Notes: a model not told the origin generated them from the sequence alone. DNA of 64,000 bases from Stieleria mannarensis (GCF_014154935.1 NZ_JACEHH010000012.1:62001-126000), one strand, 5' to 3'. Shown: positions 26,952-34,550, counted from the first letter of the stretch. Made by a program: numbers and translations.

Positions 26952-28805
26952 TCAAAACCCATAGTCAATATAAATGATATCCGACGGCTCATCCCGAGGT
27001 GCCTGTTTGCCGCGGTACGGAGCGATCGGCGCTTCGAGGCGCCGGCCCAGTTCGGTCGCGAACTGGGGAATCGCCCCCATCGACGATCTGGATTTGGCAA
27101 TCGGCTTGTAGATCGCGGCGGTGATCACGCCCGTGTCCAAGTTGTCGTAGGCGTCGTCGTCCAATTGGTCGGTGACCCGAAACCCGTACGCGACCGCTTG
27201 GCCGTCGCCGTTGTCGACGTCGTTGTAAAATCCCTTGAAGGTATGAATCGCGTTCTCGGCCACGTACCAACATCTCGCCTCCGGCAGACTGACCAGGATG
27301 CCCGGGCGTCGCTCGGTGCTGCTGCCGAACGAATTGTCATAGGGACGCTCGGGAATCGTGTTCTTCCCATCAACCAACAACCGCAGAAAAAACGCCTCGC
27401 CGCCTTGGTTGTCGACGACGATCTCGTAGCTGGTGTTCGGATCCACGCGGACCGACATGCGAGAATCCTGGTTGATGTACTCATGGTCGACGCGTTTTCC
27501 GTCGACCGTCAGGTAGATGCGGGGTCGAAAGGACGGATCGGTCATCGGATGCACGGCCAGCGAGTCATCGTTCAGACCTTCCAGACGCGACATCGCGATC
27601 CGCTGGCGTGGCGAAACCATGCCCGAGTGCCCCGGTTTCAGCCGGATCGAATCGACAGCCAGTTGCATCGCCGGTTGGGGTTTTCCGTATGAAAGCGTGA
27701 CCAGTCGCAGTTGCAGCCCGCGGATTTCGGTGAAGTCAGTGCCCGATGGGACGAGAGCGTCGATCCGTCCGAACACGACCACACCCCGGCGGTGGGATTC
27801 ACGTAGCAGTGCCTGGGAAACCTCTCCGGCGCGGCGGACGATTTCACGGGTGCGGATTCGCGAGGTTCGAAGTGTTTCGATCACCTCGTGTTCGTCCGGA
27901 CACGCATCGATCTGATGCTTGTGAACAAGGTGACGCCGAACACGCTCGGACAGGTAGCGGCCCAGCTGGCTGGACCGGACTTCTTGGCCGGCGGTCAGTA
28001 GGAATGGAAGCACCGCGACATGATCGATCGCGGGGTGATGGCAATATCGCGCGACTTCGTCGGCGATGTCTTCCAACGCGTGTTCCAGATCGGCGGTCCG
28101 GTACCGAATCACCGTTCCGTTTTCGGACGATGTCGGCGATGCGACGCTGAAAATCGTTTCCGGGCTTCCAGACTCGGCGACGAAAAACCGAACGAGTTCG
28201 CCGACCGACAGCTCCCCGTTTCTGTCGGCATCGGGCAGTCGCAGCGACGTGGTGGCGCGGTGGAGCGTTTCCATCGCCAAGCGACCGCTGCCTTGATCAT
28301 CGCTTGAGGCCAGACGCGCGATGAGATGGATCGGCACATCGGATCGAGACACCAGCCTGGACAAGCAATTTTGAAACGCTGCCACATCGATGTCACATTG
28401 CAGGTCACCCACAATGATGACGTGTCTCGGTTGGGGATCGACGCGATTGAGCAAGCCGACGATTCTCCCCAGCGAGACGGTGGTTCCTGGTTGATCGGTA
28501 TGAATCTGGCAGTCGGACTCGCTGATGGCCGCGCGGCCTCGGACGTAGATCACGAATCGTTCGGCCGACATCGCTTGTCGCGCCAACCGACGCGGCACGG
28601 ATTCCCGAACGACGGAAAAACCACAGCGGCTGAAGGAACGGACGAGCGATACACTCAATACGTCCGCCGCGGCGTCGCGATCGGCGGTGCCGATCAGGCA
28701 CAAACGAGAGTTGTCGGCCAGGCAGTTGCGAAACGCTCCGCCGCCGCTCAGGAAGGTGGCGACGATGCAACATGCCAAAAACTTTGACGGGCGTGGCCGG
28801 GTCAT
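26952..28805 (-). CDS. Degenerate caspase-like plus FlgO-like secreted protein, cassette gene 2
   Basis: A 617-residue exported protein with a signal peptide (CCIVATFLSGGGAFRNCLA). Residues about 32-215 look like a strongly decayed caspase fold: FVIYVRGRAAIS in place of the His loop, HVIIVGDLQCDIDV in place of the Cys loop, and the retained loop DADRNGELSVGELVRFF. From about 262, VAVLPFLLTAGQEVRSSQLG then RYLSERVRRHL resembles the FlgO/CsgG-like domain. The C-terminal domain is shared with the last cassette gene. Its start overlaps the stop of the upstream caspase gene by ATGA, showing translational coupling. It ends 24 nt before the next gene. Function unknown. Confidence 0.72.
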   Translation of the reverse strand: MTRPRPSKFLACCIVATFLSGGGAFRNCLADNSRLCLIGTADRDAAADVLSVSLVRSFSRCGFSVVRESVPRRLARQAMSAERFVIYVRGRAAISESDCQIHTDQPGTTVSLGRIVGLLNRVDPQPRHVIIVGDLQCDIDVAAFQNCLSRLVSRSDVPIHLIARLASSDDQGSGRLAMETLHRATTSLRLPDADRNGELSVGELVRFFVAESGSPETIFSVASPTSSENGTVIRYRTADLEHALEDIADEVARYCHHPAIDHVAVLPFLLTAGQEVRSSQLGRYLSERVRRHLVHKHQIDACPDEHEVIETLRTSRIRTREIVRRAGEVSQALLRESHRRGVVVFGRIDALVPSGTDFTEIRGLQLRLVTLSYGKPQPAMQLAVDSIRLKPGHSGMVSPRQRIAMSRLEGLNDDSLAVHPMTDPSFRPRIYLTVDGKRVDHEYINQDSRMSVRVDPNTSYEIVVDNQGGEAFFLRLLVDGKNTIPERPYDNSFGSSTERRPGILVSLPEARCWYVAENAIHTFKGFYNDVDNGDGQAVAYGFRVTDQLDDDAYDNLDTGVITAAIYKPIAKSRSSMGAIPQFATELGRRLEAPIAPYRGKQAPRDEPSDIIYIDYGF

Positions 28806-30028
28806 CGTGCAACCTCCGGATATTCGGCGATCAGCCCTTCGCGTCGGATCTGATATTGCCGAAGGTCGGATGAAAGGTCGCGGCGTCCTCGATTCTTGAT
28901 CAGGTACTCGGTCAGCAAGATCGCGGTGTCCAGATCCGCCAGCGCCGTCGCCAAGTGTTCGCTTCGTTTCGATTTTTCATAAAAATGCAGATGGGCCTTC
29001 GCCTTCCAAGCGCAAATCTCGGGATCCCAGGGTTTCAGTTTCATCGCATTCTCAAGTTCCACGATCGCGTCTTCGGGGCGGAGTAGCTTAATCAGACGCG
29101 AGGCTTTTGCGAGCGAGGACGTGATCGCTTGGGAATCGGAATCATGGTCGACCGACGCGATCACCGTTTGGTGCTCCGATGTCGGGGCGATCAGGTCGGG
29201 CTGTTGTGGGTGACGCACACCTTTTCGCAACGCGAACAGGTCGAGCGTCGATGCGACCATTTTGCTGACGAACTGGTGAAGTTCCCCGACCTGGATTTGT
29301 CCGTCCCGCCGGCCATCGGTTTCTTGGTCGGCCCATCCGCTCAGCCCGACGCACATCCAAAACGTCACCAACCCGTGCCGTCGCTGCGGCCATTCGATAC
29401 TGGACTGCTCGCTGCGGCAACTGGCAAACGTGATCAACCCGCCGGGGTTGCCAAGTTGCCGGGCGATTTCGCCGCCGGTGGGCTGAGACCGCAACTCCTC
29501 TCGGTCGTCGGTTTTCGATCCGGCGTGGCAGCTGTCCAGGATCAGTATTTTGCGCTCGATGTGATCGCAATGAGCCAACAGCTCGCGGACCAGGGCGATC
29601 GGGATGCAGGTCTGTTTCTCCAAGCCGGGAATAAAATCACCGGGTGCCAGGAACAGACTGCCGTCATCGAGATGATTCAAACCGTGCCCGGCAAAAAAAA
29701 TCAGCAGCGAGTCGTAGTTGCCATTGTTGGCCAGATGCAATTCGTCTCGCAGGGCACCGAGCACCTTGGCAAAATCGGGTTGATCCCGTGGCGAACCCTG
29801 CTGCGTCATCACGTAGACGCTGTCGCATCGGCAATGCGTTTGCAGCGTCTCCTTGAGCAATCGGACATCCGCTCCGGCGTAATTCAAACTGGTCGATCGA
29901 TAGTAATCGTCCACGCCGATCAGGATCGCGTGCATGCGTCCTTGAGGTTCCGTCGCCGGTTGCGCCGACGTCACGGTCGGGTGCAATGATGACAACAGTG
30001 CGAGAAGAAGCGAATGGATTCGAAGCAT
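28802..30028 (-). CDS. Secreted caspase-family protease with TPR-like tail, cassette gene 1
   Basis: A 408-residue protein. Signal peptide MLRIHSLLLALLSSLHPTVT then SAQ. The caspase p20-like core begins HAILIGVDDYYRSTSLNYAG; catalytic His115 lies in LLIFFAGHGLNHLDDG and catalytic Cys167 in ILILDSCHAGSK. The p10-like part has ITFASCRSEQSS and the loop ETDGRRDGQIQVGELHQFV. The C-terminus (about 305-400) looks like TPR helices (AIVELENAMKLKPWDPEICA then WKAKA). It is the first gene of the reverse-strand cassette; the 124-base gap upstream (30029-30152) should hold the promoter. An active cysteine peptidase acting outside the cytoplasm is the likely biochemical role; substrates are unknown. Confidence 0.88.
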   Translation of the reverse strand: MLRIHSLLLALLSSLHPTVTSAQPATEPQGRMHAILIGVDDYYRSTSLNYAGADVRLLKETLQTHCRCDSVYVMTQQGSPRDQPDFAKVLGALRDELHLANNGNYDSLLIFFAGHGLNHLDDGSLFLAPGDFIPGLEKQTCIPIALVRELLAHCDHIERKILILDSCHAGSKTDDREELRSQPTGGEIARQLGNPGGLITFASCRSEQSSIEWPQRRHGLVTFWMCVGLSGWADQETDGRRDGQIQVGELHQFVSKMVASTLDLFALRKGVRHPQQPDLIAPTSEHQTVIASVDHDSDSQAITSSLAKASRLIKLLRPEDAIVELENAMKLKPWDPEICAWKAKAHLHFYEKSKRSEHLATALADLDTAILLTEYLIKNRGRRDLSSDLRQYQIRREGLIAEYPEVAR

Positions 30029-30152
30029 GATGGCGCGGCGTCTGGGGTGGTTTTCGATAGTATAACCGGAGGATTCCGTCGATTCGTTTTCTCAGGATTT
30101 CCACCCAGCCACCGGCAGCGCAGGCGGCTTTGCAAATGGCGTCGTGCCGTGG

Positions 30153-30926
30153 TCAGTCGGCGTAGATGCCTGCTGCGGCGGTGATCCCTGCCCCGAGGGT
30201 TTGCGAAACCCGATGCACCGCGTCCCAGCGGTGCATGATCACGGTCGGTGCGGGAATCAGATTCACGGGGACCGTTTTGGCAACGCGTCCGTCAGGCCGG
30301 ACCACGCGGATCACCGCATCCATCGTCTGTCGCAGCCCCAGATTCGGCAGGTCAACGGTGACCGAGGTGTCGCTCCAAGCGATGATGCGGCACGACGACG
30401 TGGTGCCGGCCACGATCAAGTGGACCGTCCCGGGCACGTACTGGAGATAATTCGCCAGCACCGTCAACCGTGCCCCGCTGACCACATCGGTTCGCCCGAT
30501 CGGGACCTGCCACGAAGGCCCGAGAATACTCCGCCCATCCCAAGACGAGTCCGGGGACGGGAGATTCGGTCCGCAGCCATCGGGTCTCACCGGATGATGC
30601 AGCACGCCGGCACCGGAATCCTGCGGTGACGAATCCCCGTTGATGGGTGCGTTGAACGGTGCATTGAGACGACTCGGGCGAGTGTCGGGCAACGCGATCA
30701 CCTCCGTCTTTGAGGGCAAGCGTGAATTCGCCCGAGCGATGAAGATGCACACACAGGGCGCTCGGGTGCAATTGACACATGCCGTTGGAAGCCGACCACA
30801 GGGAAGTCGAGCGCAGGGAAGTCGGACACACGGTCGCCGCACACAGGGGTGCCCCGCATTGGCCACGCCGACGATGCCTGCAGAAAGCAGTAAAGCCAGC
30901 CAGGGAGGTTTCAGGAGATCGTTCAT
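30153..30926 (-). CDS. Secreted IPT-like paralogue 1 with Cys-rich N-terminus
   Basis: A 257-residue exported protein: signal peptide MNDLLKPPWLALLLSAGIVG then VANA, a Cys-rich segment with four tandem pentapeptides (PCVRR, PCVRL, PCARL, PCGRL) and more cysteines, a Pro/Ser-rich linker, and a C-terminal 110-residue domain: VVSGARLTVLANYLQYVPGT, AGTTSSCRIIAW, TSVTVDLPNLGL, IRVVRPDGRVAKT. The domain resembles IPT/TIG immunoglobulin-like modules and recurs in the next three genes. The ATG at 30926 follows AAAGGTG; an upstream ATG at 30968 would spoil the signal peptide. It is the longest of four paralogues in the array and the only one with the cysteine region. Function unknown. Confidence 0.7.
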   Translation of the reverse strand: MNDLLKPPWLALLLSAGIVGVANAGHPCVRRPCVRLPCARLPCGRLPTACVNCTRAPCVCIFIARANSRLPSKTEVIALPDTRPSRLNAPFNAPINGDSSPQDSGAGVLHHPVRPDGCGPNLPSPDSSWDGRSILGPSWQVPIGRTDVVSGARLTVLANYLQYVPGTVHLIVAGTTSSCRIIAWSDTSVTVDLPNLGLRQTMDAVIRVVRPDGRVAKTVPVNLIPAPTVIMHRWDAVHRVSQTLGAGITAAAGIYAD

Positions 30927-31111
30927 CGCAACACACCTTTCGATCGAGTCGTGAAATGTTTTGGCCAATTGGCCACTGCTCGATAAAGACGCGTTTGCGT
31001 GAAAGTGTTTCAGAGATTTTGGGATTCAACGGCACGCCTGTTTTTCGGCAAGGGGTGGACGCGATGCGCGAGCGGCCGGAGACAGACGCTGTGGTTCGGC
31101 ATCAAGTTAAG

Positions 31112-31142
31112 AATTCACCCTCCCTGCCAGGGAGGGTGAATT
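31112..31142. repeat. Perfect 14-bp hairpin of the CCCTCCCT type
   Basis: AATTCACCCTCCCT (31112-31125) pairs exactly with AGGGAGGGTGAATT (31129-31142) around a 3-base loop. Related hairpins occur at 36952-36970, and looser ones near 32664-32716. It lies in the gap between paralogues 1 and 2, separate from the T-tailed terminator at 31208-31233. Confidence 0.7.
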
Positions 31143-31207
31143 TAAAAACCGCACAAGCTCGCCAGGGTGGGTTCATTCTCAACTTGGCGTCTACGCCCCA
31201 ACCCCAA

Positions 31208-31233
31208 AAGGGCATCACGTTGGTGATGCCCTT
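31208..31233 (-). terminator. Intrinsic terminator for IPT-like paralogue 2
   Basis: An 11-bp perfect stem AAGGGCATCAC/GTGATGCCCTT with a 4-base loop. On the reverse strand it is followed by TTTTGGGG. It lies 28 bases past the stop codon of the gene at 31262-31765. Confidence 0.75.
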
Positions 31234-31261
31234 GTCGGATGGCTGTCGTGTTTGTGGTCGA

Positions 31262-31765
31262 TCATTCGCTGTAAAACGTGATGCCGCCGCTGGTGGGCTC
31301 GGCGTACACGGCCGATTCAGCGCTTCCCACGGCAGGCATCGGTTGGGCGATCGTTTCTTGATGCACGACGATCTCGGGTTGTGCGATCAGTTGAACCGCC
31401 ATGGTTTTGGCGACGCGTCCGTCGGGTTTGACGATCCGCAACCTCGCGTCGGTCGGTGCGCCCAGTCCCAATCGAGGCAACTGCACGGTGACCGAATTCG
31501 GCTTCCATTGCAACACGTCACACTGGGCGGTTGTGCCCGCGACATCCAGCAGCACCACGCCCGGATCGTGCTGGAGGAAATTGGCGAACAGGCTGATGCG
31601 GGCACCGGTGGTGATTTGCGGTCGACGCAGCTGATAGGCCGGAACAGACTGCACCATGCGGTAGACGGCGGTGGGGCCGCTGCTCGGTTGGGGAGACTCC
31701 GCCAGTGCCGCAGCGCCAGGGAGGAACATCAGGACGGTCAAGGCGATTTTTTGTGGGCTGGTCAT
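31262..31765 (-). CDS. Secreted IPT-like paralogue 2
   Basis: A 167-residue protein with signal peptide MTSPQKIALTVLMFLPGAAA then LAES. The core reads VPAYQLRRPQITTGARISLF, ANFLQHDPGVVLLDVAGTTA, CDVLQW, NSVTVQLPRLGL, LRIVKPDGRVAKT, then a short tail ending in acidic residues. It shares the whole core with its three neighbours, most closely with paralogue 4 (32733-33212). AAGGA precedes the ATG. It lies alone between its own terminator and a preceding gap of 186 bases, so it appears to be a single-gene unit. Likely periplasmic or cell-surface; a binding or structural role is a guess from the fold. Confidence 0.7.
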   Translation of the reverse strand: MTSPQKIALTVLMFLPGAAALAESPQPSSGPTAVYRMVQSVPAYQLRRPQITTGARISLFANFLQHDPGVVLLDVAGTTAQCDVLQWKPNSVTVQLPRLGLGAPTDARLRIVKPDGRVAKTMAVQLIAQPEIVVHQETIAQPMPAVGSAESAVYAEPTSGGITFYSE

Positions 31766-31898
31766 TGTGTTTTCCTTGATGGATGTCGTTTCGATTCGAT
31801 TCGAGCGTCGTTGTGACGCGGTTACGAAGAGAAGACGCTTGCGAGCGGATTCGTTTCACTCTTTTTGAAATTTCTTTTCGTTCGGTGCGCAGCAAAAA

Positions 31899-31922
31899 AC
31901 CGCCAACGTTTCCGTTGGCGGT
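31899..31922 (-). terminator. Intrinsic terminator for IPT-like paralogue 3
   Basis: ACCGCCAACG (31899-31908) pairs with CGTTGGCGGT (31913-31922) around TTTC. On the reverse strand six T residues follow directly. It lies 29 bases past the stop of the gene at 31952-32458: a textbook rho-independent terminator. Confidence 0.88.
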
Positions 31923-31951
31923 CTCGATCGTTCGGCGGTCCGGCGGTCGGT

Positions 31952-32458
31952 TCAGTGTGCTGCGTAGCTGGGCAGGCCGACGTATCCCGCGGCCGGTCCC
32001 GGTTGGCCAACCGTTTCACCGTGGATCACGATCTCCGGTTGTGGCACCAGTCGGACGTCGAGCGTTTTGGCGATGCGACCGCTGGGTTTGACGACTCGAA
32101 GCGTCGCATCACGCCCTCCCGCCATGCCCAGCATGGGAAGGTAAAACGTGACCGAATTCGTTCGCCAATCAACAATTCGGCACTGGGCGACGGTGCCGCC
32201 GACCTCCAACAGGACCGCTCCCGTCTGGTGCTCCAGGAATCCCGCAAAGACGGTCATCCGAGTCCCGCTGACCACTTCTGGTCGGCTCAGCGAATAGGCC
32301 GGCTGGGACTGAACGGGCCGCTCCATCACGCGAGAAATTTGCCGGGTCCAATCGGCCAAGGTCGAGTAACCATCGGTCGGCTGGTCGGCCTGGGCCGATC
32401 CGATCATTCCGGCGGTCATCAACAAAGCGGCGAAGGTGGTTTTGACGGTGAGATTCAT
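31952..32458 (-). CDS. Secreted IPT-like paralogue 3
   Basis: A 168-residue protein with signal peptide MNLTVKTTFAALLMTAGMIG then SAQA. The core is the family pattern: AYSLSRPEVVSGTRMTVFAG, FLEHQTGAVLLEVGGTVAQC, RIVDWRTNSVTFYLPMLGMA, LRVVKPSGRIAKT, then VRLVPQPEIVIHGETV. It is the most divergent of the three short copies. GAGGA lies upstream of the ATG. It has its own intrinsic terminator and a 274-base upstream gap, so it is probably a separate transcription unit. Function unknown. Confidence 0.7.
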   Translation of the reverse strand: MNLTVKTTFAALLMTAGMIGSAQADQPTDGYSTLADWTRQISRVMERPVQSQPAYSLSRPEVVSGTRMTVFAGFLEHQTGAVLLEVGGTVAQCRIVDWRTNSVTFYLPMLGMAGGRDATLRVVKPSGRIAKTLDVRLVPQPEIVIHGETVGQPGPAAGYVGLPSYAAH

Positions 32459-32584
32459 CTTCTAGGTCCTCGAAGCACGGGGTGGAAATGTGACGTCTGG
32501 CTCAGTGGCCGATGCAAGGGAAAGACGCGATGCGGTCAAAGTGTTTCAGCAAATGAAAAAAAGATGCGGCCGACGACAATAAAA

Positions 32585-32617
32585 AAAGAGCGGATGCCCG
32601 AGGGGCATCCGCTCTTT
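32585..32617 (-). terminator. Intrinsic terminator for IPT-like paralogue 4
   Basis: A 15-bp perfect stem (AAAGAGCGGATGCCC and its complement) with a 3-base loop; on the reverse strand a run of seven T residues overlaps and follows the stem. It lies about 115 bases past the stop of the gene at 32733-33212, beyond an imperfect CCCTCC-type hairpin. Confidence 0.88.
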
Positions 32618-32732
32618 CGAGGTCGTACGGTTTTCAACCTCAGATGTGATGTGGCGTTTACTAACCCTCCCTGGAAAAACTCGTGCGGCTTTTGGAAATC
32701 ACTCTCCTGGCAGGAGGGTCGATGGGCCGGTG

Positions 32733-33212
32733 TTACTCTTCCGAATCGGCGTAGATCGCCGGCTTCGGCATTTCGGCGGTCGGCATCGGCTGGGGGATCG
32801 TTTCCTCGTGAACAATCATGCTGGGCTGGGGGACGAGCATCACGGAGACGGATTTCGCCACTCGGCCATTGGGCAGCACGATTCGGATCCGAGCATCCTG
32901 GGGGCCGGCCACGCCAAAACTGGGCAATTGCACGGTGACCGAGTTGGAACACCACTCAAGCAACTCGCAACGGGTCGTGGTGCCACCGATTTCGAGCAAC
33001 ACGATGCCGGGATCCTGTTGCAAAAAGTTGGCGAACATCGTGATGCGGGTGCCGGTGGTGATCTGGGGGCGGGCCAGCCGATAGGCCGGAACCGATTGAA
33101 CCGTGCGGTGAATCGATCGTGGCGACGGGCCATGAATCGGAAACTCCGCTCGTGCCGCGGCGGCGGGTGCGATCATCAGCAGGCCCAAAGTGATCTTCTT
33201 GGCAATGTTCAT
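32733..33212 (-). CDS. Secreted IPT-like paralogue 4
   Basis: A 159-residue protein with signal peptide MNIAKKITLGLLMIAPAAAA then RAEF. The core: VPAYRLARPQITTGTRITMF, ANFLQQDPGIVLLEIGGTTT, RCELLEWCSNSVTVQLPSFG, IRIVLPNGRVAKSVSVMLVP, and a tail ending AIYADSEE, matching the SIYADE-like endings of paralogues 1 and 2. AAGGACAAG precedes the ATG. It is the first-transcribed end of the four-gene array, with a 208-base gap upstream. High similarity to paralogue 2 points to recent duplication. Function unknown. Confidence 0.7.
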   Translation of the reverse strand: MNIAKKITLGLLMIAPAAAARAEFPIHGPSPRSIHRTVQSVPAYRLARPQITTGTRITMFANFLQQDPGIVLLEIGGTTTRCELLEWCSNSVTVQLPSFGVAGPQDARIRIVLPNGRVAKSVSVMLVPQPSMIVHEETIPQPMPTAEMPKPAIYADSEE

Positions 33213-33420
33213 CGTCTTGTCCTTGGTCTTGGGGGTGAAGTCGTTGGCGTCATCGCTGACGCCGTTGCCAAAGAAAGACGACCTAGTGGAAGATCATTTC
33301 ACGAAGCCAAGGTTTCTGACGAAAAAAGTTCTGGGCAAGGGGCGGCAAAAGAATAAATTCCGCGTTTCACGTGAGCGGAAAAGACTACGAATGGCATCAA
33401 TTTAACGCGATCGATGCGGG

Positions 33421-33690
33421 TCATGGCCCCTGGACCGTGTCCAGAAACATCACGTGCGGGAAGAACCAATGCAAAATGACCAGCAGGATCGGAGGGGAAA
33501 TTGACAAGATCAGCAGTGGCAGCAACCACACCAGGATGCGTCGCTCCTCTTGGCTGAGCAGGCGATCGTTCCGATCCTCGGATTCAAAACGCGTGCGTGT
33601 CGTCGCCGGATCCAAAGACGGCGTCGTGGTCACCATCGGATTCGGGGTCTTGGAATCGGAATGCGCATTGGCGATCAGTGCATGAAACAT
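33421..33690 (-). CDS. Small hypothetical membrane protein
   Basis: An 89-residue protein with a hydrophilic Thr/Ser/Asp-rich N-terminal half and one hydrophobic stretch near the C-terminus (ILVWLLPLLILSISPPILLV), which could form one long or two short membrane helices broken by PP. ATG at 33690 lies 8 bases after ACGAGG; an ATG two codons upstream is too close to it. No family is recognised. It is divergent from the DUF542 gene at 33883. Confidence is limited because the frame is short. Confidence 0.45.
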   Translation of the reverse strand: MFHALIANAHSDSKTPNPMVTTTPSLDPATTRTRFESEDRNDRLLSQEERRILVWLLPLLILSISPPILLVILHWFFPHVMFLDTVQGP

Positions 33691-33800
33691 CGTCATTGCC
33701 TCGTTGTGGGTTACGCCAACCCACGTGCAATCAACGGGCCAGTGGCGTCGATCCCGGATGAACCGCGGTTTGACAGGGTAAATCCGTCAACTTCAGTTGA

Positions 33801-33828
33801 CGCACCGGAAACCCCGGTTTCCGGTGCG
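33801..33828. repeat. Perfect 12-bp hairpin between divergent genes
   Basis: CGCACCGGAAAC (33801-33812) pairs with GTTTCCGGTGCG (33817-33828) around CCCG. It lies between two divergently read small genes, so it does not sit at a gene's 3' end. It could act as an operator or RNA structure, or be a REP-like element. No T-tract follows on either strand. Confidence 0.55.
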
Positions 33829-33870
33829 TGACTCGAAATTCGAAGCAGCCGGATTCTCGCGTGGTCGTGC

Positions 33871-33876
33871 TACAAT
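33871..33876 (+). promoter_or_regulatory. Possible -10 element (TACAAT) of a leaderless gene
   Basis: TACAAT ends six bases before the ATG at 33883. If it is a true -10 hexamer, transcription would begin at or next to the start codon, giving a leaderless message; no ribosome binding site is visible. No convincing -35 was found. Confidence 0.35.
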
Positions 33877-33882
33877 CTGTTT

Positions 33883-34095
33883 ATGAACTGTGACCTCGAC
33901 ACCAGTATCCCCGAATGGATCATTGAGCATCCGGAAACGACCCGCGTGTTCAATGCGATGCGGTTGGACACGAGTTGCGCGGGCAAGTCGCTGCGTTACG
34001 TGTGCATCCATCAGGGGCTGAGCCCGACCGAAGTGCTGGAGCGTCTGCGAGAGGCCGTTGCGGGTGACCGCTCGGGTGATTTCGATGCAGGCTAG
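33883..34095 (+). CDS. DUF542/ScdA_N-like small protein
   Basis: A 70-residue protein containing DTSIPEWIIEHPETTRVFNA followed by DTSCAGKSLRYVCIHQGLSP and a helix TEVLERLREAV. This matches the DUF542 module found at the N-terminus of ScdA/RIC-type iron-sulfur repair proteins and as stand-alone small proteins (D..V..v..hp.t..vF...gid.cCgG...l...c...gl). Here the usual CC is SC. It may have a redox or metal-related role; stand-alone copies are poorly understood. No ribosome site is present, and a -10-like hexamer lies just upstream. Confidence 0.75.
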   Translation: MNCDLDTSIPEWIIEHPETTRVFNAMRLDTSCAGKSLRYVCIHQGLSPTEVLERLREAVAGDRSGDFDAG

Positions 34096-34115
34096 CCGGA
34101 CCGTCCCGCTGGAAT

Positions 34116-34179
34116 GTAGCTACGCTCGATGCGAGCGTGGAAACCCAGTGAGAATGACCTTCTGGCGAAGGTAGCTACG
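34116..34179. repeat. Dispersed GTAGCTAC element, copy B
   Basis: Bounded by GTAGCTAC at 34116-34123 and 34171-34178. The left inner hairpin is ACGCTC-GATGC-type with GAGCGT; the right arm reads CCTTCTGGCGAAGG. Its left stem differs from the CCTTC-type stems by changes on both sides, so base pairing is kept. Confidence 0.75.
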
Positions 34180-34295
34180 TTGAATCGTGAACCACGTCCG
34201 ATGTCTTCCCAGTGAGCGGAAGATCGCGATTGGCATAGCGATTGCTTTCCACTCCGGCGATGCCCTGTCTTTTCCCCTTGCCGGAACTCACAACG

Positions 34296-34472
34296 ATGTT
34301 GATGCGCAACCCAGAAAAATCGGTTCGTCACGAGTCCGTCGTCTATGCACGGACCGACCAAACGCAGGTCGACGAACCTTTTCCCATCGCACCGCGTCAC
34401 CAGATGCTGTTCGGGCAACTCGCTTTGCTCGCATTGTTTTGTCTTGCGATTCTGCTGCGCACGCTCGCGTAG
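34296..34472 (+). CDS. Small hypothetical single-pass membrane protein
   Basis: A 58-residue protein starting MLMRNPEKSVRHESVVYART with a hydrophilic N-terminal half and a C-terminal membrane helix (MLFGQLALLALFCLAILL). The ATG at 34296 has only GGAA upstream; an in-frame ATG at 34242 is possible. It lies between two GTAGCTAC repeat copies. No family recognised. The clear tail-anchor pattern is the main support, so confidence is modest. Confidence 0.4.
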   Translation: MLMRNPEKSVRHESVVYARTDQTQVDEPFPIAPRHQMLFGQLALLALFCLAILLRTLA

Positions 34473-34492
34473 TCCGACGGCGCCACTTTCAC

Positions 34493-34550
34493 GTAGCTAC
34501 CTTCGCCAGAAGGTGGATCCCCGGCGCTTTCCACGCTCGCATCGAGCGTC
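34493..34550. repeat. Dispersed GTAGCTAC element, copy C (degenerate right end)
   Basis: Opens with GTAGCTACCTTCGCCAGAAG at 34493, containing a perfect ACCTTC-GCCA-GAAGGT hairpin, followed by GGATCC and a second inner hairpin (ACGCTCGCATCGAGCGT). The right-hand GTAGCTAC is degenerate (GTCGCGATG). Together with copy B it brackets the small gene at 34296. Confidence 0.7.

Noticed and set aside
21634-30028. The caspase cassette considered as an anti-phage defence island
   Set aside because: All five products have signal peptides, and there are no nucleic-acid sensors, nucleotidyltransferases, STAND ATPases or mobile elements beside them.
33801-33828. Hairpin considered as an intrinsic terminator
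   Set aside because: It lies between the starts of two divergent genes and has no T-tract on either strand.
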